Positions 56,233-64,000 of a DNA stretch of 64,000 bases are shown here, piece by piece. Within the stretch, counting starts at the first letter, position 1. Each line of letters opens with the position of its first letter. The notes beneath the pieces were generated by a model. It saw nothing but the letters and a program-made list of their open reading frames with translations, ran no database searches and was not told the origin of the DNA. The position numbers and the translations under genes were made by a program. Origin of the DNA: Lotus japonicus (Eukaryota > Streptophyta > Magnoliopsida > Fabales > Fabaceae); the NCBI RefSeq assembly GCF_012489685.1, contig NC_080043.1, positions 54,768,289-54,832,288 of the forward strand. The letters are read 5' to 3'.

Positions 56233-59200
56233 TGTAACACCCCGATTTCGGTGGCGTCACTTTAGTAACCAAAAAGAAACTTAATGCGGAAAACGTGAAT
56301 ATATTTTTTTTTTGATAATAACTAAGACAAGACTGAATTAGATAAAACCCAATTGCGAAAAGCAATAAAACTAATATGCAATATATATGACAGCCCCCGC
56401 TGTAAATAGCTAGCCACGTCACGAGTAAACCTCCAGTGACGGGTAAGAAAGTGTAACGCCCGTAGGCAATATATATAAACCAAATGAAAAGGGTGAAGTG
56501 TCCGCAACACCATCCCTCAAAACTGAGAATGAGCTGGCCCATCGGCCTGAAACAAGATCTCCTATGTCCAACCAACTCTCTGTGATTCCCGTAAAGAAAC
56601 CACACAAAAAGCTATAGGTGGGAAACTACCCTGTCCCAAAGAAAACAAATGATGTTCAGAGCTAAGACTCTACTCCTACACTAATCCCATCTCGAGGAGC
56701 TCACACTAACACTAAAACCTACATGCTAGCATGATCGTCGTCCGAATCTGAATCCAGAACGACCTAGTCTATGTTCACCATCCGTCCTCCTCTCGCTACC
56801 GCGATGCGCTCCTGTTCCAGCATCTCAACTCTAGTTCCCCCCGAAGGGTGAACCGTCATGATCTAGTCCGCCAAAGACATCTGACAAAGGGCGTTTGTCC
56901 GCCAAAGCACACACAGAAGACGCGAGGGTCAACTCCAAAGAATTACGTAAATAATAGCACCAATAGTTATAGATAAGAGAATAGCCACTTAGGCTTATAG
57001 CTAGGGATAACATCCTAGGGTAGCATATTCCATAATGAACTTAACAGCAATAATAACAATTAACATGTTCCAAATAGGATTAACAAATAACAATCACATT
57101 CGACAACTAAATTAGTATGCATGTTGCATGATATGCAATGCAGGTTAACCCAGTCAACCAATATGCATTCCGGAACGGATGGACATCAAACGGATCAATC
57201 CTAGCACCAGCAACGGTGGGACCATTCTGCCCGCGTGCCTCTTACACCAAACATAGGTATGGACATCCACCGAGTCAATCCTAGCACCAGCAACGGTGAG
57301 ACCATTCTGCTCGCGTGCCTCTGGGATGGACATCAACCGGATCAATCCTAGCACCAGCAACGGTGGGACCATTCTGCCCGCGTGTCTCTTACACCAAACC
57401 AAAGTAGCCAGATCAGCCGTAACCCGTAGGTCTGCCATTTCGGTCTGCTACAAGAGACGTCTACAGACGCTCTTACACGGAAATCCGGGTCTTATGACCA
57501 TTTTGGAATCCGACGAGGTCCAGAGTACGTCCTGTGTTAATACCTCATTAATGTTGCATGAATGCAGGATGATTAGTCAAACAACGTCTCCGATCTCACT
57601 CGACACGTCGCCACGTGTTCTAGCTACATTAAAGTCTCTAAAAGCTTACCCTAAGGTAAAGTCGATTCTGCGACAAAAGACACTTCTTCACAACAACACA
57701 TAATCCACGATGATCTCCAAATCATCCGACTCATCTCAATCCGATGGTCACAACTGCTCAACGAGCACAGAGTATTACACTCTCGGAAACTAACGGTTTC
57801 CCGGACTTATCCCCAGGATAGCCCAACAACACATAGCTGCTCCAACAGCACAACAACAACAGCTGCTCCGACAGCACATTAGCATCAACATACTCAATAC
57901 TTCTCAACTTCCTCAACACTTGGATCCGACGACACTTCTCGTTTTCCAAAAACTAAGATTTGAATCCTAAGCTTCCTTTCGAGTTTGTTATCATTATTTG
58001 AAGATTTAGAGGTTGTTTAATGTCTTATGAGTTTTCTTTACAAAATAATATCCTTTTAGTCTTATCGCAAAATCTTATAAGTTCTCGGGATCTCCTAATC
58101 CCCAACTAAAACCAGAGAATGTCTCGATCCATGAAAACACCACCACAAGGTCCGAATCTCATTCGTCCTATCAAACTTTCTCAAAACTCTCAACATAAAA
58201 TCGGCATGACCTGCCCGCTATTCTCACTATACAGAATCTCAGATTTCATTGCAAAAGCATAATCACATCATCACAGTCAATCAACATGTCATATATAAAC
58301 ATATTAAGCAATAACCACATAGCACTTAGCATATAAGGCATGCACCACACATCCTAGATTACCCACATAGCACGTAGCATGTAAGTCAATCATCAAAAAC
58401 ATTCAGTAGATGCATCATCTACATTGTCAGCCGAAGCCTCAGAAAACATTTTCCAATCACACACAATCCAGTGCATAAACAGTAAACAATGTCGAAAGTA
58501 TCGACCATAAGCATTAACTAGAGATTCAGTGAGATGCCCTCACCTGTAGATTCTCCAGGACGATCTCCTAACACTTGTTCACAATCAAAGGCTTGCTCCT
58601 CTGGGAATTCCTCAAAATCACCTTTAGAGCAAAACCACAGAAATACTATCAGAATCTATCGAAAACTAAGCTATCGATACTTACTAAGGTTACTCGAAGT
58701 AATCTATACTCTAAGGTACGATAATCTAGCGCGAAAGACAAGTTTTCGGAAAAGGAAATTTTCCTCCTCCTCCTCCTATAGGCTCGGCCACTTTTGGTAA
58801 TTGTGGGACTCGATTTTTCTTCGATCAAACTTGGTTCCTATGCTATCATTAGCAGTAACTAAGGGTATTCTGAACTCGGAAAAATTATCGGATCAAAAAC
58901 TGTTGTAGGGGTATTTTGGTCATGATTTTTAACTTAGGATTTTCAAAACTGAAATCCCAAAAACCAAATTTTGCAGGGACGTCACCAACGACGTTTATGA
59001 CAACTAATCCTACTAGCACTAAGCTAAGGCGATAGTTTTCAGCCTAAAGGTTGAAGCTTTACTCCAAAAACTCCAAAAATGGGTATTTTAGGCTAAAATT
59101 GATTCCGGCGGAATTCCGGCGACATAACGGAAAATCTAATCCGACAGAAGTGATCTTGGGCACATAAAGAAGAGGTTTAGAATCAGAAATGAAAGATTCG

Positions 59201-60153
59201 GGATAGTTTTGCAAAAACCCATAAACTATCAGCTCAGAAAAGTCTATAGAAAAGCTATGGAAAAAGCGATCAGAGGTAAGGATTAGCGACTATACCTCGA
59301 AACCTTGAAGCAGCAACTAACGGATCAACAATCAAGCAAGTAATGAAGAAAATTCTTCTTCCTTCTTCCTTGGTGAAGCTCGCGGCCTTGAGGAGAGAAA
59401 ATGGAGGAGTTTTGTGTTTTTTTCTCACTTGTTTGCTATATATAGAAGATGGAAATTCGCGGGAAAATGAAAGTTTCGCGAATCTGATTTTTCCGGCGTC
59501 ATTCTCTGTGAATTCTAAGATATGTTTTGGCAAAAGAATTCCAAAACTAAAAAGATGTCTCCTTGTATTTTTGGCAACTAATGCATAGTCGGTGTAAAAC
59601 TATTTTACCCGATAAGTTGCTTTTTGCATCGAATGTCGGAATGGAAAACTTCCTTCTGAAGAAAGATTGAAATCATCAAGAGAAATGGGTGTACGCGTGT
59701 AGAATATTCATTTGAAGCTCTGAATAGAAAAAGTCTTCATTGTCGAGAAATTCTAGGGTTTTGAAATACCAGGGTTTCGGTTTCGGCAAACTTCCGATGA
59801 TTGGAATTGGACGTTCGTAGATCCTAGAGTTTCGCCCCGAAACGATTGTGATATATGGAAAAAGAGAAGTTCTAACATTTCTCTGAAGATTTTTGGAATT
59901 AACTTCCATCGTGCCTAAAAGTGAAAACTAGCTATATACTAGGGTTTTCTGACCTAGGTTTAAGCGTATAACGATCGTGCTATAACTTTTATCGTCTTCG
60001 ATATGATTCTCAGACTTTTCCTGAACTTTCTCCTTCATAAATATACTTCATATAAATAAACTTTTGTTCAGGTTTCCCTTCACATTACATCAACCCTAAT
60101 CGTGAATAAGAAGTTTATTCACTTAGTATAAGTTTAAAAACTTGGGCCTTACA
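56233..60153 (-). repeat. G: 5' LTR (3921 bp)
   Basis: Partner of 48824-52743. It ends (left side) at the PBS and carries the same minisatellite at 57180-57400. No gene seen. Confidence 0.9.
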
Positions 60154-60513
60154 CTCATAGGTAAAAAAGAAATGAGATCCCTTTACGTCGCCGTCGGCCC
60201 TGTGAAGCCAGGGGCGGTCTTCAGCACTGCAGGGCCAAATCCGGAGTTTGGCGTTTATTTCGTCATCATCAGATAAACCGCCGAGGCTACTTACGAATTC
60301 CACGATAGTCTCCCTATCCTGGAAAACGGAAGGTTGGTCAATGGCCTCGTGTGAGTGCGCTATTTGGACTGGAAGGGGCAGGGTTGTGAAAGTTTTTAAT
60401 CGGTATTGAGGGACCTCCAGGACCTCTAAACGGAGGCCGCCGGCTGCGGTAGAGTCAGGATCACTCCCAGAAGAAGAGGAGGTGTGATTAGGGGAGTTAG
60501 GGTTTGAGGCCAT
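60154..60513 (-). CDS. F antisense gene: first part of exon 1
   Basis: Start ATG 60513 (MASNPNSPNH), a Ser-rich N-terminus, then EVPQYRLKTF and FVSSLGGLSDDDEINAKLRIW. The frame continues at 48823 beyond G. Upstream on the minus strand are a 5'-UTR intron and a TATA box. The complete antisense gene would encode about 850 aa in two coding exons. Confidence 0.78.
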
Positions 60514-60516
60514 CTT

Positions 60517-60589
60517 CTATAATCAAATGAGGAAAAGGGGAAAAAGATGAGTAGAGATATGATGCAGAGATAAGGGAAGGAGGACTCAC
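60517..60589 (-). other. F antisense gene: 5'-UTR intron (73 nt)
   Basis: Donor CCG-GTGAGT and acceptor TTGATTATAG lie three bases before the ATG. The short size and T-rich end are typical of plant introns. Confidence 0.55.
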
Positions 60590-60728
60590 CGGAGAAGGAT
60601 GTGAAGAGTGGGTAGCGGAAAGGGTGATAGGCAACGGCGCCGGAGCGGAAGTGGGAAGAAGGAGCTTGGTAGGCAATAAGGGAGGTAAAAAGCGGTCTCG
60701 GAAATGAATGATTGTAGGGAAAAAGGGT

Positions 60729-60736
60729 TTTTATAG
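60729..60736 (-). promoter_or_regulatory. F antisense gene: TATA box
   Basis: Minus-strand TATAAAAA, about 215 bp upstream of the ATG and ~140 bp upstream of the 5'-UTR intron. Confidence 0.55.
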
Positions 60737-61373
60737 GCAGGGGGAGAAGTTGGAAAGGTGACGCGTGTTGGACACGTGTGGAAGATTGGAAGTCATGATG
60801 GTTTTTGGGGAAGTGGAATGCGTGTGATGGGGGTTACTGCGCACGATGGGACAGTTATGAAAAGTGAAGTGACGGTTCCGGAGAAAGAGGAAAACAAATG
60901 TAACTGACGCGTCACGTGGAGCAGTTAGGGATTTGAAAGGTTTTTAAAATAAGAGGAAGCGCGAAAGGCCTCGCCACCATAGAAACCAAACGCCATCGCC
61001 TGACAAGTAATACCAGCATTAAAGTTTAGTCACTCGCCAGGGACATTGCCAGCCAACATTTGGGTGATCAGTACATGATCAATGCCTGCCACCTTTCTCG
61101 CCGGCGAACGATTGCTCACCTACTCCAACCAATCGCCAGTACGGAGCGGTCGTTCTCGCCGCTTGTGGACTTGTGGACTTGCCGGTTTGGGTTGTTCGCC
61201 AAGATCAAAAATGCTTGTTTCTTTTTGCTTACGTCATGTTGGCAACGTAGTTTACTTATTTTTTCTCAAGCCATGTTGGCAGCTTAGATCCCAGTGTACT
61301 ATAGGATACATGTAAAGGCATTTAAAAGACAAACTTAGCTCTCATACTTCGAGCTCGGTGTCTTGTGGACTAG
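60737..61373. other. F: promoter side of the antisense gene up to the 3' LTR
   Basis: About 640 bp without a supported gene. No clear polypurine tract is visible directly before the 3' LTR, which is unusual; the LTR start is set by the TSD and the 5' LTR. Confidence 0.5.
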
Positions 61374-61647
61374 TGGACTGGGCGAGCCCCTAGAGGGGCA
61401 ACGCCCAGTGTGTAGCCCGCCCCGAGGCGAGGGCCTGGCCTTAAGTTGGGCCTCAGCTTCGTAGGCCCAATCGGCCCAATAGGTAGTGCCCAAACTCTAT
61501 AAATAGGAGGTAGTTACCAATTGTAGAGGACTTTGGCCCATTTGACAAAATAACATATGAAATTCAGCATTCTCATTCTCATTCTCTCTAGCACAATTTT
61601 TCACTCTCTAGGTACTATCCCTATCCTCAATGTTCATTCCCATAACA
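61374..61647 (+). repeat. F: 3' LTR (274 bp)
   Basis: Three differences from the 5' LTR by eye (GACC/GGCC, CGGAGG/CGTAGG, CCAGAACA/CCATAACA). Followed by the TSD CAAAT. Confidence 0.9.
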
Positions 61648-61652
61648 CAAAT

Positions 61653-61664
61653 CTTGGTCTTAGA
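61653..61664 (-). repeat. D: last 12 bp of the 5' LTR
   Basis: CTTGGTCTTAGA corresponds to the outer LTR end CTTGATCTTACA of the family, with two substitutions, and completes the 1206-bp LTR. Host DNA starts at 61665. Confidence 0.7.
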
Positions 61665-61871
61665 AAAATCAGTTATTACGTGAACTTGAAAAAGGTTCTT
61701 TACATTGAGATCAACCTCCAGCTTCGTTTGTTTTCCTTTTCTTTTGAGAAAATTGAGTAGGAAGAGATTTCTCAGATTGATCAGGAGCTGAATAATGATA
61801 TAAATTAGATTCAGGACACTTGAACTAAAGAGCAAAATAAACTTAACGAAATCCACCGGTGAAACACTAAC

Positions 61872-62009
61872 CGACAGTTCTAGATTGATTCCTTGAATAG
61901 GCCACATGAGCATTAGGCAAAGAAGATGGTGCCAAATTTTTTATATTGGATAAAGGCCTTCTTTTTAAGATAGAAGAAGACACAGATGGATTGATGGATC
62001 CAAGGGTTG
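61872..62009 (-). CDS. Host gene: putative exon 2 (138 nt)
   Basis: Minus strand. Acceptor ATTTTTTACAG, donor GTCG-GTTAGT. It is in frame with exon 1 (joined in phase 1), open throughout, and ends in phase 1. It reads basic and Ser-rich (SSSILKRRPLSNIKN). Reading past the donor meets a stop at once. The next exon would lie beyond D, left of the window. No family recognised. Confidence 0.5.
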
Positions 62010-62131
62010 CTGTAAAAAATTAAAAATATTGTAATACAGATAGATAGAACATGGCAAATGGAATGACAACGATAGTAGAGGAATAAAAATTGCTTTCAAT
62101 AAAAAAACAGAGGGAGAAAAAAGGTTCTTAC

Positions 62132-62237
62132 AGTTATTTTTGTTGGGAGTTGACTCCTTTCTATTGCTCCTTATCAATCTCCTCCTACCTCCAGCCTCTT
62201 TTGAACTTGGCACCGGAGTTAATCGGGGAGAATCCAT
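62132..62237 (-). CDS. Host gene: putative first coding exon (106 nt)
   Basis: Starts ATG 62237 (MDSPRLTPVPSSKEAGG), followed by a very basic stretch (RRRLIRSNRK), and ends at a good donor AACT-GTAAGA. The next intron is 122 nt and AT-rich. A TATA box lies 76 bp upstream. The basic Ser/Pro-rich start suggests a nuclear protein (weak inference). I cannot name it. Confidence 0.5.
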
Positions 62238-62312
62238 GTATCAATTACTCAGAAGATAAAGGAACACTTGACAAAAAAAAAGGGATATAACACTGAGCAG
62301 AAGTTTAAAGAG

Positions 62313-62320
62313 CCTTTATA
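62313..62320 (-). promoter_or_regulatory. Host gene: TATA box
   Basis: Minus-strand TATAAAGG, 76 bp before the putative ATG. Confidence 0.4.
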
Positions 62321-62329
62321 GAAGAAATC

Positions 62330-63024
62330 TTTAGGCATAGGGCAAACTCAGAAAGAGACATGAGAAGTGATGAAAACGTTTCAGATATCAAAAGGTGGAA
62401 AAACAACACATTAATGAGATGTTTCGTATTTCAATAGGGATTAATTTTTTTTTTTTGAAAAACAAATACTTAGTTTGGAAATAATAAATTATATTTCTAA
62501 TTCTTTTGGGATATTTTTCAAAAAAAACTTAAATAAATGCATATTTGATTTAAATATAAAAACTATTTAAAAACTTAATTTGAAGTTGTCACTCTAATTT
62601 AAAATGCTCTATCGTTTTCCTCGTGCGCTGCACACAACATCTTCTACACAGCAAACACATTATTTCCCATAATTTTCATAACCTTCACTTGCAACAATTC
62701 CCCTAAAAGCAACTGAATTTTTTCACTTTACACCCTTCAACAACAACTTGCAGAGCAACAAAAAGACCACTTGTAATTTATGTAATTTAGTTTGCACCCA
62801 ATATTCAAATAAATTTTTCACTTTACACCCAATTTTTTCCGTGAAAGTTTTTTAGTTTTATCTTTTAATTTATGATACTTTTTACATATTTTATTTTAAA
62901 ATCATTCCTTGTGAAACAACGCTTTACATTTTTCTATCCTAGCAAAATACCACTTCTTTATGCTTCTCAATTGACATAGTATTCTTATTAAAGGGCTTGT
63001 GGGGGAAAATGAAAACATAGGCTC
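62330..63024. other. AT-rich intergenic DNA
   Basis: Promoter side of the host gene; I see no gene or repeat in it. Confidence 0.5.
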
Positions 63025-63034
63025 ACCATAAGAG

Positions 63035-63098
63035 TTTTTTTTTTTTTTGGAAAAACCAAATTATATATTAATAATGGAAGAGGCAAAGAGCCTGAGGT
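63035..63098 (-). mobile_element. Very short 5'-truncated LINE/retroposon tail with TSD
   Basis: On the minus strand: a short body ending TTAATATATAATTTGG TTTTTCC, then 14 A. It is flanked by near-perfect duplications ACCATAAGAG (63025-63034) and ACCATAAAAG (63099-63108). This is the form of an extremely truncated L1-type insertion. Confidence 0.55.
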
Positions 63099-63205
63099 AC
63101 CATAAAAGTTTTTTTACCCTTAAATTAAACATAAATAAATATAGTCTATATATGCTAATATTTTCTACTCCGACGTATGACATACTTTTACCATCAAATT
63201 TTAAT

Positions 63206-63210
<5 letters not shown>

Positions 63211-63236
<26 letters not shown>
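63211..63236. repeat. (TA)13 microsatellite
   Basis: Uninterrupted TA run in intergenic DNA. Confidence 0.9.
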
Positions 63237-63543
63237 CTCATAAATTGAATTTAATACTTTAATTCTATTTCCATTTAAATGTGATGATTTTCTATGAAGA
63301 ATAAATAATGTAGTCAATATCAATTGTTTATTGTCCTACCTATTTATGTTTTTCAACCAAATCCCACTTTCGTGAGAATTTAGAGCGAATTTAATGTGTG
63401 AATTTAGTGCTAGGGTGCACATTGCAACAATATTGTTAAAATTTATTTTCTCTATCTCTTATATTGGTATTTGTTACTTAAAAAAAATGTATATATTGAG
63501 TATGACTAAGTTCACATAGTGTATCTAGGCAGTAGTTATGTAA

Positions 63544-63567
63544 CTATCTATCTATCTATCTATCTAT
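63544..63567. repeat. (CTAT)n microsatellite
   Basis: Six CTAT units followed by an AT-rich run and AAAAGCAAAG. Confidence 0.85.
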
Positions 63568-64000
63568 AATATATATAAAAGCAAAGTTTTGCAGCCTTAA
63601 GGGTAAAAATGTAATTCAAAAGATCATTGAACATAAATTAGGATTTCTCCATGGACAACTTAGTAAATCTCAATATAATTAGTTGGAGATCAAATCTTGC
63701 CGTCCGTAGCGTTCAATCTCAGCCATAGGATTTATTTTTCTTTTTCAGTTCAAAACTCCCAGCACGTTTGGTTTTCCATTTCACAACTCCCTTTTCAGTT
63801 TTCATTTTTCCACCCTTTTTATGGCGTTCTTCCGTTTTCGTTCTCCCAAGAGTCACGCTCATTGATATTGTAAACCCACCATTTTCGCTCTCCCCCTCTG
63901 CGTATCAGAGCAATGATATTGAAAAGTGAAAACCCCCATCGAAGTGAGCTCTAGCGAAACCGAGAAAAATCGTGGGAGAGGAGAGGGCGAGATCGCGAGG
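63568..64000. other. Right flank, no supported gene
   Basis: AT-rich, turning GC- and purine-rich in the last 100 bp (GAGAGGGCGAG), which could be the 5' UTR of a plus-strand gene starting beyond the window. No open frame supports it here. Confidence 0.4.

Larger units (their letters stand above)
48824..60153 (-). mobile_element. Element G: Ty3 chromovirus (Tekay/Del-like) with 3.9-kb LTRs, gag deleted
   Basis: Perfect CTCAT TSDs (48819-48823, 60154-60158). LTRs are 3920 and 3921 bp (48824-52743, 56233-60153); the internal part is only 3.49 kb. Minus-strand order: PBS, end of protease, RT, RNase H, integrase, chromodomain. Gag and most of protease are missing. The LTRs start TGTAACACCCCG and differ at roughly 1% by spot comparison. 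The long LTRs and C-terminal chromodomain suit the Tekay/Del lineage. Confidence 0.92.
24926..61647 (+). mobile_element. Element F: Ty3/Gypsy Tat-lineage retrotransposon with antisense gene; host of B, H and G
   Basis: Identical-length 274-bp LTRs (24926-25199, 61374-61647) with perfect CAAAT TSDs; without its three guests F is about 9.2 kb. The order is LTR, PBS, gag remnant, PR, RT, RNase H, a second RNase H, INT, then an antisense gene, LTR. A second RNase H after the first, and an antisense ORF before the 3' LTR, are known from the Tat group (for example Grande and Retand). The LTRs differ at 3 of 274 positions by eye. Pol is badly broken: gag deletion, stops at 25747, 27644, 40333 and 41032, and frameshifts near 27575 and 40015. 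Confidence 0.9.
1..61664 (-). mobile_element. Element D: old Copia/SIRE-type LTR retrotransposon, outermost host of the nest (3' end outside window)
   Basis: Pieces of one minus-strand element can be followed through the whole stack: an env-like fragment (1-1076), the pol C-terminus (1531-1623 and 2984-3019), RNase H (23149-23516), the gag N-terminus (23522-23656), a PBS, and a 5' LTR (23732-24925 plus 61653-61664). Each gap is filled by another element with its own TSD. D has also lost most of gag and pol by an internal deletion. Its family is that of A and B, since LTR and proteins align throughout. Its LTR begins TC rather than TG, a mutation at the very end. The 3' LTR and left TSD lie beyond base 1. 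Confidence 0.85.

Noticed and set aside
61340..61373. Polypurine tract before F's 3' LTR
   Set aside because: The stretch is mixed sequence with no purine run; I could not assign a PPT.
63820..64000. Start of a plus-strand gene at the right edge
   Set aside because: Base composition suits a 5' UTR but there is no open frame or start codon with support in the window.

Overview
The window is plant nuclear DNA, most likely from a papilionoid legume. The elements are typical plant LTR retrotransposons, and the SIRE/Maximus (Sirevirus) type with an extra ORF after pol dominates, as it does in legumes. The genus cannot be told from sequence alone. I see no rRNA, tRNA or CRISPR array. Almost everything up to base 61664 is one Russian-doll stack of LTR retrotransposons. 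I resolved it by matching LTR ends, primer-binding sites, purine tracts and 5-bp target-site duplications (TSDs).

Layout (letters are mine). D is an old Copia/SIRE element on the minus strand whose 5' LTR ends at 61664 and whose 3' end lies left of the window. Inside D sit E (solo LTR, 1624-2983, TSD TGATG), A (SIRE element, plus, 3020-23148, TSD GTACA/GTACG) and F (Ty3/Tat element, plus, 24926-61647, TSD CAAAT). Inside A's 5' LTR sits C (SIRE1-like, minus, 3774-12645, TSD ATATT). Inside F sit B (intact SIRE element, plus, 27722-39799, TSD GATGG), H (small non-autonomous element with a third, inverted LTR, 42571-46648, TSD TGATC) and G (Ty3 chromovirus with 3.9-kb LTRs, minus, 48824-60153, TSD CTCAT).

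The rest (61665-64000) is host DNA. It holds what look like the first two exons of a minus-strand gene, with D lying in its second intron. It also has AT-rich intergenic sequence, a tiny LINE remnant and simple repeats.

How the parts work. B has complete LTRs differing at three positions, a full gag and pol, an env-like ORF and a 130-aa ORF on the opposite strand. It could still be active. A is a sister copy about 2% diverged between its LTRs. A lacks exactly the 643-nt GT...AG segment that separates gag and pol in B, and its gag-pol is then collinear with B's in one frame. This suggests B's family uses splicing to make Gag-Pol. The antisense ORF, with a TATA box at the same place, is conserved in A and B. 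F also carries an antisense gene, with two introns and its own TATA box. That gene is fully open although F's pol is wrecked.

By LTR divergence (my eye counts) the insertions run roughly D and E oldest, then A (about 2%), F and G (about 1%), then H, B and C (0.3% or less, except C's odd U5 ends).
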